Shown here one piece after another: positions 1 to 8,810 of a DNA stretch of 13,400 nucleotides. The notes under the pieces are model-generated. The model had not been told where the DNA came from. It ran no database searches and saw only the letters and a list, made by a program, of their open reading frames with translations. Each line of letters begins with the position of its first letter. Position 1 is the stretch's first letter. Source of the DNA: Cyclostephanos tholiformis. Taxonomy: Eukaryota; Bacillariophyta; Thalassiosirophyceae; Thalassiosirales; Thalassiosiraceae. Made by a program: the position numbers and the translations under genes. The DNA is taken from the NCBI GenBank assembly GCA_036939975.1, contig JALLPB010000718.1, positions 1 to 13,400 on the forward strand. The letters run 5' to 3'.

Positions 1-414
1 CCATCCAAAAAAAAAAATTCGCGACTGTTCTTTAGCCTATACGTATACATATTATGCTCAAAGAAATCACAGCCTTAAACCAATTTTGGTAGTATCGTAT
101 TGGTTTTTATGTGAGTTTTCGCCATCGAAAATTAAGCAATAGAGATGATACGATGGCTTTGTCGCGTTAATGGTGCATTTAAAATAATTGGCCCTTGCAA
201 GGAGAGCAGCGCCGCGAGCGTCATCCGGCTGGGCCGCCGGGAAAACGAGATTACTCGTTATTTCACTGTTATTACGATTTTAAATAGTTTGATATTTGCA
301 GGATGAACCATCACCCATACCAAACTGATGTGATATCTCTTCAATATCTTTAATTACCAAAAAAGTCAAGAAAAAGTCGTCCGCTCGTGCCGTTCCATCG
401 TCAGTTTGCCGGAT
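1..414. promoter_or_regulatory. 5' flank and putative promoter of the fucosyltransferase-like gene
   Basis: I see no credible gene here. The stretch is AT-rich apart from a GC-rich patch at about 205-248. It holds several small symmetric elements: arms AAACCAAT (77-84) and ATTGGTTT (99-106), which place CCAAT boxes on opposite strands; the palindrome CCTTGCAAGG (193-202); CCGGC/GCCGG (225-229 and 236-240); and AACGAG/CTCGTT (244-249 and 254-259). The CCAAT boxes lie about 310-340 bases upstream of the ATG, rather far for a compact genome. No clear TATA box was found. That this is a promoter is inferred only from its position before the first exon. Confidence 0.35.
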
Positions 415-3023
415 ATGATGATAGTTCCAACGAAAATGACTCCTTCGACTCCATCCTCTCCTCGCTCGCCCCGTCATTTCCTAGAAGAACCCCCCCTATT
501 TATTCGCATTCTTCGACTTATAATCCCTTTCTTCGCGACGTCACTACTACTCACCACCGCTTACCTCTTCCACATGATGCACCATAATCCCTCGGATGAT
601 GTCTCCGATCTTGATAATTTTGTCACCGGAAAGCATGATGGCGGGGAAGCGAATAGCGTCGGCGGGGCGGCGTTACGTCATAAAATGGATCTGGCAAATT
701 TCCTTCTGAAAAAATACGACCAGGAGCAGACGGACAAAGGACAGAGGGAGGCGATGGATTTGGGTGGTTGGAAGGGTGGGAATGAAGATAATTTCATCAA
801 GTTGGTGAAGGACATAGGCGGTGGAGGAGGCGAGCACGGCAGCGAAACTGAGGCGAAGAGTGTGAGAGGAAGTAATGGAGAGGCTTCTTCGGTCACGAAG
901 CTAACGTGGCAACAACTTCAGCAAAAACTGGTGGAGAACAATCTCCTCCCGTCTCCCATCCCACTTGACCGGACCGCCCGTGGATTCTCGGGATTGCCAC
1001 CAGGTCGAACTCCGGCCTTGGATGGTTCGCGACGGGGGCACATTCACTGTAATAACACCCTCCCTGCCGTCGAAGCGGTCCTCTCGTCCATGCTTGCATT
1101 TTGGAATGATCCGCCTGGGATACGAGATCGGGATATGGGATATCCCAACGTGGAACCCCATCCCTTCGTTGCACCGCCGCTGTCAAGGGAAGAAGCTAAG
1201 AATCCCAAGCTATCGAGGAGACGATATCTTACATTCGAACCGGATGGTGGGGGGTGGAACAACTTACGCATATCGTTCGAATGCATAGTCACGTTTGCTG
1301 CCGTGATGGGACGTACCCTCGTTCTCCCCCCAGAGCAAATGGTGTATCTCTTGATCCCGCGTAAGAATGACACCCGGAAAGGGAGGAATTTTTACGATTA
1401 TTACAAACTCAATACGGACCTGCAGCGCCGCGTTCCTATAATTACGTCAGAGGAGTTTTTGGAGCTGGAGGGTGGCGAAGATGGCCTCGTTCCTTTGGTG
1501 GGATACAATTCCTCGCACCAAGAACTTTTACGGAAAATTTCAAGGTCTTGCGAAAACCGAAAAGTGGCCGATTTATTCTGTGGACATTTATACGATCACT
1601 ATCTTCTCCATGGACTTTGGGCCAACATTACAACTGAATTTCCGATTAGGAATTGTTTTATATTCGACGTGGATGTGTTTAATCTTGGAAACACTTCCAC
1701 GCTGAAGCCCGAAATGAAAGACCGGATTAACAAATTTTGCATGGAAGGCGCCGATTCACGCACACCATATTTTTACAATCAAGATATGCACGAGTCAAAG
1801 GTTGTACACTTTACGACACTTCGAATGAAATGGAGATTATTAGCACATCATTATGCGTTCTTCTTCTTTACCGATCCAAAGATAGGAAACTACTACAAGG
1901 TAAGTTGGCTTGCAGAGATACAACAACTCATATTCGATCATCTAAGTTAATTTCTAAACACATTATTTCTGCGTTCTCGATGCACTTGATAGAGATTTGT
2001 GAGAGATTTCCTGAGATACCACGACGAAATGTATTGCGCCGCAGGGAAAGTGAGTTCGACGGGTGCGATCCATGGCGCGAGCGATGCTGACAACGCTAGC
2101 TAACTTATACTTCTTTGATCGCCCTGCTCATCTTATCTCGAGAAGATAATACTAGCGTTGCAGTACGAAGATTATTTACGCCAAAGTGACAAAGAACGAT
2201 CCTCTTCGTTGAATCTGGATTCACTGTTGGTTGGAGGATACTCGTCATTGCACATTCGGAGGGGGGATCTGCAGTTCAAGGAAGTGAAAATTGATTCAAA
2301 TCAATGGTAAGATGGCTCGCGTCTATCCACTTGAAGCAACAAGTGATACTCGTTTGAGGGAAGATTTCATCATTTTTTGTTGGAATATCCATTTTTTAAT
2401 TTCACTAAACGACCAGGTATCAAAACACAAAAGAGGTATGGAAACCCAATGAAATATTATACATAGCGACAGATGAAAGAAACCAGTCATTTTTTGACGA
2501 CTTCCGCAGGCAGCACTTGGGACCATTGCGATTTTTTGATGATTACCAAATTTTGGCGGGAATAGATAGCATAGATCCAACGCAATATGGGATGATAGAA
2601 ACGATAGTTGCCAGTCGCGGTTCTGTGTTTGCGGGAACCTGGTTCAGCACTTTCTCTGGCTACATCGTTCGTTTGCGCGGATATTACGGCATATCGAAAT
2701 TTTATACGTACTATTCTTGGTTGGATAGAAAATATGCGATGCATCACTGGGCAGATGTTGGTTATGCGTCGACTTTTGCTCGTGAGTATCCCATCGGTTG
2801 GACAGGAATTGATGGTGACGTTTTCGTCGATAATGATTACGAAGGAGACAGACAGAATCTTATGAATAGGGATGAAATGGATAGACTCAATGCAAAGGCA
2901 GAGTCCAAATTTATTTACAATAAAGTGAGCAATTCAAGGAGACTGGATGAAAACAATACCTCGGGGTTTGTCGGTCAGCGATTGCGTACTGTTTACGAAA
3001 GATACTTGGTTTGGGCTACGTAA
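415..3023 (+). CDS. GDP-fucose O-fucosyltransferase family protein, type II membrane, four exons
   Basis: Proposed coding segments are 415-1899, 1993-2049, 2146-2306 and 2417-3023, giving 769 residues. All three introns have GT...AG ends (GTAAGT, GTGAGT and GTAAGA donors) and keep one frame. The frame is open upstream of 415 only through a TTG at 406, so I start at ATG 415; ATG 418 is equally possible. Residues about 32-52 form one hydrophobic segment after a basic, Pro-rich cytoplasmic end, typical of a Golgi or ER signal anchor. A Gly/Glu/Lys-rich stem follows. The catalytic part carries GGGWNNLR at 278-285, HIRRGD at 550-555, IATDE at 584-588 and GTWFSTFSGY at 641-650. These are the hallmark blocks of the O-fucosyltransferase/alpha-6-fucosyltransferase superfamily (GT65/GT68/GT23-like), in which the Arg of HxRRGD contacts GDP-fucose. 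Acceptor and linkage cannot be told from sequence. The gene converges on the minus-strand oxygenase with a 146-base gap. Family call is firm; exact activity is not. Confidence 0.88.
2050..2145 (+). other. Intron 2 of the fucosyltransferase-like gene, with an inverted repeat across its 3' splice site
   Basis: The intron starts GTGAGT and ends AG at 2144-2145. Splicing joins ...CAAGK-type residues to IILALQ in frame. The 9-base arm CAACGCTAG at 2091-2099 is perfectly complementary to CTAGCGTTG at 2152-2160 in the next exon. A possible branchpoint (CTAAC at about 2099-2104) and the acceptor AG would both sit in the loop. Intron identity is well supported by the restored protein family match; any effect of the hairpin is speculation. 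Confidence 0.7.
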
Positions 3024-3169
3024 TAATTTCAAATAGATCGTTTTCCATGGAATGGCCTCATTCGTGGATGGGTATCGAGCTGATTTTGAACATTGCACCT
3101 TGGAAAGCATGCTATCTGTTAATATACTATCACTTGAAAAGATTCTAATATTTAACAACACCACAGAAG

Positions 3170-5353
3170 TCAGACCCAAACAAAATAACCATAGTATAAT
3201 AAACATGGAGGAGGAACAACTTCATCATCCGAGCCTTCCTTATACTGTGGGTCGTTCGGCAATCGTTCTAGAGCAGTCCCTACATTTTCGCACGCCAAAT
3301 AAAAATCCATTTGATTTATCGTTCTCGGATCCGACGTTTCCAAAATCACTCGGATGTGGCTCTCCATCATCTCGTTTCCTGCATAATTTACGTTGAGCAA
3401 ATACTTCCTCGTTAAGCGTCGATGTTGTTGATCGCCTGGTTGTTGTCGCCGACGCCGCTGGTCTCGATGATGGTCGTGGCCGACGATATCAGACATCGCC
3501 ATTAGGGTGGCGAGAGGATTCCTGACGAGTTTGGCATTCGTGGGCCTGGACGAATCCCAGGATGAGGGTCCCGTGAAGTCGTCGATGGCCACGACGACCC
3601 CGGGCGGCAACGACGGGTCTCCGTCGTCGTCGTCGTCGTCGTGCGGCTCCTCTCTTCCCCCTCCGTCGCTACCGTCACTCCCACATCTCCCACCGTCCTC
3701 TCCCTCCTCGGACGCCCCCCCATCATCATCCTCGGTCCCAGACAACGACGGCGGCGGCGGCGGAAACGGCGGGTGGCACAACGCGGGCGGGAGTAGGCTC
3801 CGCGCGCCGCCTTGGTTCTCGACGAAATGGTCCACCAGCCGACCCAGCTTGGCCAACAGCGGCGCCAGGCGCACCGACGCCATCTCCTTGATCCCGTCGT
3901 CCCCCTTCCCCCCCTTACTCGTTGGACGGGACGACACGATCTCCCTCCAACCGCCGTCGTCGCTCCCCAGCAGCAGGTGCTGTAATCCCTCGCACACGAG
4001 TTTCGCGTACGACGTTCCCATTAACGAAACGTTCAGGCTTATCCCGGCCTCCAAAGTCTCGACAGTGTGCCACATCCCCGCCGGGAAGTAGAGCACGTCC
4101 CCAGGATATAGCGTAATCGTCATTTCGTCCCCGACGGCGTTGTCGTCGTCGTATGCGAATCCGTACCCGCCAGAGGAAGAGGAGGGGAGGGCGACGTCGT
4201 CGTTCTTTCCGTCGTCGTCATCTTTCTCGGAGGAAGAGGAGGAGGAGTGTGAGGTGTGTGTGTGTGGGGGGGGGGGATGTCGAGAGCAAAGTCGTGCGGC
4301 CTTGAGCTGATTTTCCACCACCGTGTAATCGCGCAATGCGAAGTGGGGCGTAGTACCCGTGAGGGGATGACAGACTCGTCCCCGACGCAACGTCCACCTC
4401 TTCGATCCGGACAGTTGGATAGTGAAATTCTCCTGAAAGTCGGTATGCCATCCGGTCGTCGCCGCGCGACGTACGCGTGGGGGTGCCCCGATGCCGCCGT
4501 TACGCCCGTCGTACCCGGAGGGTGGCCGGGGGGTAGGATTATTCGTATTCGCCGTCGCCGTCGTGCTGACGAATAGCTCCACCTCCCCCCGACCGAGCGT
4601 CGTGCCACCCCCCCCGATTGCGGTAGTAGTCGAAACGTTCGTATTATCATCATCATCATCATCATTATCATTATCGTGATTATGGGGGGGATAATAGTGA
4701 CCCCCGCCCAATCCCGTCGAACGCAATAGCGAGCTAACGAGCAATCGCTCGAGTCGAGGCGGCGCGCGGCAGTACGCCGGGTGATTCCCGGAGACGTGAA
4801 GTTTGTACGCCGCATTCGGATCGGATATTTCCACGCTATCGAGGGGCGGCGGCGGCGGCGGGGGCCGTAATGACGACGACGATTTGGCAGAGGAGGAGGA
4901 GGAGGGGGATAGAGGATGACGGAGCCAAAGGAAGACATTCTCGCTGCTCGTCTCCTCGAATATCCTACGAACGTCCAGGCCGAATAGGTAATTCTCGCAT
5001 ATGTCCCCGACCATGCCCACGCGTTCACCACGCGTCAAACCACGTCGATTCACGTGCACGGCATTGTTGCGAAAGTGAGAATCGAGGAATTCGTCCACGG
5101 ACATGGGATGGAGCATGTCGTCGAGCAATGCAGTCGAATCGGGTCGGAATGATCTCGTCCCGCCGACGCGACATCCACCTCCACCCCTCGGTGGGGGAAT
5201 GCGTCGACGGGGTCCGTCGTCGTCGTGGTGGTCCCTCCCATCAGTTTCCCTCGCCCGCTTCTTGGGGGGTGGGGACGAGTCATTATTGGTTCCGGGGTCG
5301 TGGACGACTACGACCGGCGGATCCGTCGTTCGACGATTCGCCTTCGCCGACAT
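3170..5353 (-). CDS. JmjC/cupin_4 2-oxoglutarate Fe(II) oxygenase (ribosomal-oxygenase-like)
   Basis: A single exon of 727 residues. The open frame continues to 6169, but I start at the ATG at 5353-5351 because the upstream part overlaps the divergent sulfotransferase gene and looks like its shadow. The N-terminus is polar with KKRAR at 31-35, a plausible nuclear signal. The fold starts near residue 68 (FRPDSTALLDDMLHPMSVDEFL). GEVELFVS and then GWHTDFQENFTIQLSGSKRW follow, giving Fe ligands H303 and D305 and a likely 2-oxoglutarate contact at K318. PGDVLYFPAGMWHTVET supplies the distal ligand H429. This is the facial triad of the cupin_4 group (bacterial RoxA/YcfD, MINA, NO66), whose known members hydroxylate ribosomal proteins; histone demethylation has also been reported for NO66. 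About 124 residues separate D305 and H429, inflated by His/Pro, Ser and Asp runs. An acidic, Gly/Ser-rich stretch precedes a more ordered C-terminus containing YLLNVNYAG. Oxygenase class is firm; substrate unknown. Confidence 0.85.
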   Translation of the reverse strand: MSAKANRRTTDPPVVVVHDPGTNNDSSPPPKKRARETDGRDHHDDDGPRRRIPPPRGGGGCRVGGTRSFRPDSTALLDDMLHPMSVDEFLDSHFRNNAVHVNRRGLTRGERVGMVGDICENYLFGLDVRRIFEETSSENVFLWLRHPLSPSSSSSAKSSSSLRPPPPPPPLDSVEISDPNAAYKLHVSGNHPAYCRAPPRLERLLVSSLLRSTGLGGGHYYPPHNHDNDNDDDDDDNTNVSTTTAIGGGGTTLGRGEVELFVSTTATANTNNPTPRPPSGYDGRNGGIGAPPRVRRAATTGWHTDFQENFTIQLSGSKRWTLRRGRVCHPLTGTTPHFALRDYTVVENQLKAARLCSRHPPPPHTHTSHSSSSSSEKDDDDGKNDDVALPSSSSGGYGFAYDDDNAVGDEMTITLYPGDVLYFPAGMWHTVETLEAGISLNVSLMGTSYAKLVCEGLQHLLLGSDDGGWREIVSSRPTSKGGKGDDGIKEMASVRLAPLLAKLGRLVDHFVENQGGARSLLPPALCHPPFPPPPPSLSGTEDDDGGASEEGEDGGRCGSDGSDGGGREEPHDDDDDDGDPSLPPGVVVAIDDFTGPSSWDSSRPTNAKLVRNPLATLMAMSDIVGHDHHRDQRRRRQQPGDQQHRRLTRKYLLNVNYAGNEMMESHIRVILETSDPRTINQMDFYLACENVGTALERLPNDPQYKEGSDDEVVPPPCLLYYGYFVWV
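3622..3642. repeat. (CGT)7 trinucleotide microsatellite within the oxygenase gene
   Basis: Seven uninterrupted CGT units on the plus strand, read as an Asp run on the coding minus strand. It sits in the acidic low-complexity region of the oxygenase C-terminal half and is likely length-variable between alleles. Confidence 0.9.
4252..4276. repeat. GT-dinucleotide tract followed by an 11-G run
   Basis: A short (GT)n stretch runs into eleven G residues at 4266-4276. On the coding strand this encodes the Pro/His/Thr insertion between the two halves of the oxygenase metal site. The homopolymer is a risk point for sequencing error or slippage, but the frame is intact as given. Confidence 0.85.
4643..4675. 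repeat. ATC/ATT trinucleotide microsatellite in the oxygenase gene
   Basis: Eleven ATC or ATT units in tandem. On the minus strand they encode an Asp/Asn run upstream of the GEVELFVS segment of the oxygenase, so the repeat is a coding insertion in a surface loop. Confidence 0.85.
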
Positions 5354-5606
5354 TGTAGGCGAAGGCTGGGGGATGTCGTTCGTATGTCGTCGACCGTCGA
5401 CCTCCCTCCTCTGTTTTGTGGTGTGTGTTATGATGTGTGATGTGTGTGTTGTTGTCGATCGTTGTTGTCGTGTCATCGAGGGCGGCGCGCCAAAGCCAAA
5501 TTCTGTCCCGCCAAACTCACAACGGCACACATCCATCCCGCCAAATAATTGCTCTCTCTCGCCACTCTTTCGCGGCGCGGGCGGGGGACCTCCCTCTTCA
5601 CGGCCA
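5354..5606. promoter_or_regulatory. Divergent promoter with three E2F-like motifs
   Basis: These 253 bases separate the start codons of the minus-strand oxygenase and the plus-strand sulfotransferase-like gene. They contain GCGCGCCAAA at 5485-5494 and the identical ten-mer TCCCGCCAAA at 5506-5515 and 5536-5545, all in the same orientation. Reverse-complemented they read TTTGGCGCGC and TTTGGCGGGA, matching the general E2F/DP binding consensus (TTTSSCGC and its TTTGGCGGGA variant). The core starts are 21 and 30 bases apart, close to whole helical turns. A weaker opposite match, TTTCGCGG, lies at 5568-5575. Sites are read directly; factor binding and cell-cycle control are inference. Confidence 0.5.
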
Positions 5607-6998
5607 ATGACGCGGCAAATCGAGCAGTGGTCATCCGCGATGCGAACGAGTATGTCCCGCGGACTTCTATTGACCAAGCTCGTGATGTTGGCCGCCGCGG
5701 CATCGCTGCTTATAGACCAGTTACGAAGTCTCCGTACCCTATCATCATCGTCGAGGTTGATGGGGACATTCGACGGATGGGACCGACCGCACGGACCCAC
5801 GCCGTCGACCGCTCGAACGGCGAAATCTGACGATATGAACGGCGAAATAGCGCAAGACGGGGAGGATGATGACGACGTCGTCGTCGCATCGACGATTTCG
5901 GATGGGAACGCAACGACCATTGATATACACGAGGAGGACGAGGAGGACGAGGAAGAAAAGAATAAGAAGACGGAGAAATGGAAGCCATTGCCGTGGTCGT
6001 TGCCGAATCTCATCCGAAAATCGACAATCCAACAATCGAGTCTCGACTTCATGAACGAACTCGGGAGTATGAAGCGCGGGATGAACATCTCCCTACCGTG
6101 GGAGGGGGATGACGACGCCCCCGCCATCCGCATTTCGCCGTCGCTACCCACCCCAATAATCTCACTCAATTTACCGAAGAGCGCGACATATTCCCTTTAC
6201 GAGTACTTCCATTGTGGAGGATTGACGAGCGCGCACGCGTTCTCGGCCGGCTCTATTCGAATAGGTGAGTGGGAGAAAAAATGGCCTCGCCTGTTTTTTT
6301 TTTTTACTGAGCACGAGGTTTACTTTCGGCGATGTTACTAGGTACATATGGTAAATCACCCTGCATTTCATTTTTTTCATATTTTTGTTCCTTATCGTAT
6401 CATGTTTCGATATCGCGCACCCTTCGTGGATTTAATATTTCTAGGCGAATGCATGCGCGACAATTTTTTATCGGACGCGCCGCCCTTTCGAGGTTGCGAT
6501 TTAAACGGCATGGACCAGCGGATACAGTTTTACTCCGACATTGGTATTCAGGGCCCGAAATGCTACTATCCCAGCCTGCACGACGGAGGATTGGAGCACA
6601 TCGCCAAGTTTTACCCCAATGCGACGATATTATTGTTGCATCGAAAATTCGATGATTGGCACGCGAGCATACGAAAATGGGGAGGGGGTCGGCTGCTAAA
6701 AATATGGAAAAATACGTGCGGTTTCGCGGGAGACGACGGTCAATGTCTTCCAAGTGATATCGCGTGCTGGCGAAGCTTCTACGATGCCCACACGGAGAAG
6801 ATACGAAGATTCGCCATCGATCATCCCAGTTTGACGTACCTGGAATTGCAGCTAGACGAAAGGACGCCGATGGCGTTGGAGATGTATACCGGCATATCCT
6901 CGGAGTGCTTTAAGGATTGTCATCCCGGCAAGCCGACGGACCCGACCATTGATATGAAAACGTACAATAGATGCAAGCCGATAAATGCTACTACTTGA
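5607..6998 (+). CDS. Sulfotransferase-like protein, type II membrane, two exons
   Basis: Coding segments are 5607-6264 and 6445-6998 (403 residues), joined across a 180-nt GTGAGT...CTAG intron that splits a Gly codon and yields IRIGECMRDN. Start is the first in-frame ATG after the divergent promoter; ATGs at 5640 and 5652 would still include the hydrophobic anchor (about residues 20-36, LLLTKLVMLAAAASLLID). An acidic, Lys-rich stem follows. LNLPKSATYSLYEYFHCGG at 188-206 is in the place of the 5'-phosphosulfate loop of PAPS-dependent sulfotransferases (usual PKxGTT). LLLHRKFDDWHASIRKW supplies R286 and S294, spaced by eight as in the 3'-phosphate-binding Arg/Ser pair. About ten Cys residues in the second exon suggest a disulfide-rich lumenal domain. 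The expected role is sulfate transfer to glycans or proteins in the Golgi. The Gly-to-Ala and Thr-to-Tyr changes in the loop make activity less certain. The gene is convergent with the reductase, 155 bases apart. Confidence 0.75.
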
Positions 6999-7153
6999 TA
7001 TTATTGTACGCGCACGGGTATGGTTTCAATTTTCATTTGGTAGACATGATTTTTAGGTTGCAACCATTGTCGTTTTGTGACACCTGCCTCGTTCATTCTT
7101 TGTTAGTTGATCGGCGAAAGAACGTGCGTGTCTGCCTTGGAAAATCACACACA

Positions 7154-8581
7154 TCAATCCACCGTAATGTTCATTTTCACGCCCTCCATCGTGCCGTCTT
7201 TCGTAGTATCTCTGTTCACGCATTTTTGATACAACGACTTGAATGTGTCTAATGCCTCGGCAGTCGTCAAACCGTCCAATTCTTCCATTTCCTCCTCAGA
7301 AAGTTCGAAGTCGAAGACCCGAGCGTTCTCCGCCATCCTTTCCACTTTGACGGATTTTGGCACATATACGAACCCGTGTTGGATGCACCACCGTCCCAGA
7401 ATCTGCGCGGGAGACCTGGAATGGGTGGCGCCGATCCTCACGAGCACGGGATGGTCCATCGCCTTGCCGTCACGTAGCGATCGGTAGGATTGCAGGACGA
7501 CGCCCTCCTTTCGGAAGTAATCGATGGTATTCTTCCGGTAGAGGAAGGGATTTATTTCGATCTGATTCACGGCGGGCATCGTCGTGATTCCGCCTTCGAG
7601 GAGCTCCATGTAGTCCTCCACGGCGTAGTTCGACACGCCGATGTTACGTACTTTGCCATCTCGCTGCAACTTCTCAAGCGTTTTGTAAGCCTCGACGTGT
7701 TTCCCCGGCACGGGCCAGTGAATAAGGTATAGATCAACGTAATCCGTGCCGAGATCGGCGAGCGCTGTTCGTCGTAACGAATACGTCGGTGTGGATGGTG
7801 GTGTTTAATTTACATCATAGCGATGATGCGTGCGTCGTCGCCCACGTGAGAAATGACGAGGGAGGAGGGGTGACGAGACAAGGAAAATGCTATTCGCTTT
7901 TCAACTCACTCTTGTCCAACTGCGCGCGAATGGCATCCTCCCCCTTCTCGATGGTCGTGGTCCAAACCTTGCTGCAAAGGAACAATTCATCCCTCGATAT
8001 GCCGCTGGCCTTAATGGCCCTGCCAACCTCCGCCTCGTTCCCGTAAAACTCCGCACTGGCACAAAAGTTACATTATTGATAACGGATCAGAAGACTTGGC
8101 AAAATATAATGGTACATCGAAACCATTCCGCGACTTACCATTCAATAAATCTATAACCCACCTCGAGGGCATCGCCGATGCAATCGCAGGCCGAGACCTG
8201 CGATCCAACATCCGACGGTGCGCTATTTCCACCCGCAACTAACGAGGAGGAGGATGCCGGGACGAATCCTACCTTGTATGTGCCAAATCCTATGGCGGGA
8301 TGGGGCGTCCCATCCCGAAGGGGTATGGTCGGAAACGATGCGAGCGCCATCGTGTGTCCCTGTCGTGGGTAGGAGGAAGAGGAGGACGTCGTCTTGCGAA
8401 TCGTCGACGACTTGGAGGAATTATTGGCGATGAAGGCGGATGCGATGGCGCCGGCTGACCTCGCGACGAAGGTAGCAGCAAATGTCGATGATGATGATGA
8501 CACGGCGCTTGCGAATAGTATCTGGACTGCCTTCAGGGGGACCTTCATCGTTTGCTGCAACGAAAAAGATTGCGTGGGCAT
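7154..8581 (-). CDS. Aldo/keto reductase with possible plastid-targeting leader, three exons
   Basis: Coding segments in gene order are 8581-8139, 8055-7910 and 7764-7154 (399 residues); introns of 83 and 145 nt have GT...AG ends. The (beta/alpha)8 NADPH-dependent reductase begins at IPLRDGTPHPAIGFGTYKVG (near residue 89) and includes YGNEAEVGRAI, LFLCSKVW, DLYLIHWP, VRNIGVSNY and NQIEINPFL. Expected tetrad: Y152, K177 and H212 are present, but the Asp position is E147 (RFIECAEFYGNE), directly before the first splice site. The C-terminal part has the PKSVKVERMAEN NADPH-binding block. The N-terminal ~85 residues are Ser/Ala-rich with a hydrophobic start and ASAF at 47-50 (also AATF at 35-38), like the signal-transit junction of diatom plastid proteins. 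ATG at residue 12 is an alternative start giving a tidier signal peptide. Substrate, presumably a carbonyl or aldose, cannot be assigned. Confidence 0.88.
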
Positions 8582-8810
8582 CTACAATTACCTATGTCGT
8601 ATGGTACGATACTTTCGTACTATCCTGCTCACGTTTCCTTTTTAGAATACTCTGACTAATCACACAGCTATTGGGAGTCTCCAGCATATTATCCTTCTAC
8701 CTCCTCCGTTTTCTTTTATTTTCCAAAAACTCTCCTTCTCGAAACATCATCTGGAGAAAAGAAAAGAAAAACCCAGAACTCTGAGGGAAGGAGAGCCATA
8801 AGACGATACG
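8582..8810. promoter_or_regulatory. Divergent promoter region between the reductase and the UBX-protein gene
   Basis: A 229-base spacer between two start codons facing apart. It has a polypyrimidine stretch (about 8690-8740) followed by a polypurine stretch (about 8753-8796), an inverted CCAAT box (ATTGG at 8670-8674), and GTACGA/TCGTAC arms near 8603-8620. No TATA box was recognised. A shared promoter is inferred from the layout. Confidence 0.4.

Noticed and set aside
406..414. Start of the first gene at 406
   Set aside because: Position 406 is TTG, not ATG. A nuclear gene of this type should begin at ATG 415 or 418.
2552..2562. A perfect E2F-type match TTTGGCGGGAA
   Set aside because: It is inside exon 4 of the fucosyltransferase-like gene, is single, and is explained by the codons for ILAG.
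3507..4091. A 194-residue plus-strand open frame
   Set aside because: It is antisense to the conserved oxygenase codons and has only Ser/Pro runs.
4120..5031. A 303-residue open frame on the minus strand
   Set aside because: It lies in another frame of the oxygenase gene, is Arg/Pro/Thr-rich with no domain, and is explained by high GC and trinucleotide repeats.
5103..5606. Upstream extension of the sulfotransferase-like frame
   Set aside because: It would cover the promoter and the 5' part of the oxygenase gene, and it lacks family similarity. The ATG at 5607 directly precedes the membrane anchor.
5354..6169. N-terminal extension of the oxygenase frame by 272 residues
   Set aside because: It runs antisense through the first exon of the sulfotransferase-like gene and is Ser/Thr/Arg low complexity. 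The ATG at 5353 faces a plausible promoter.
6999..7153. Possible small RNA or tRNA between convergent genes
   Set aside because: No B-box-like GGTTCGA or cloverleaf was found. The stretch is best taken as two overlapping 3' UTRs.
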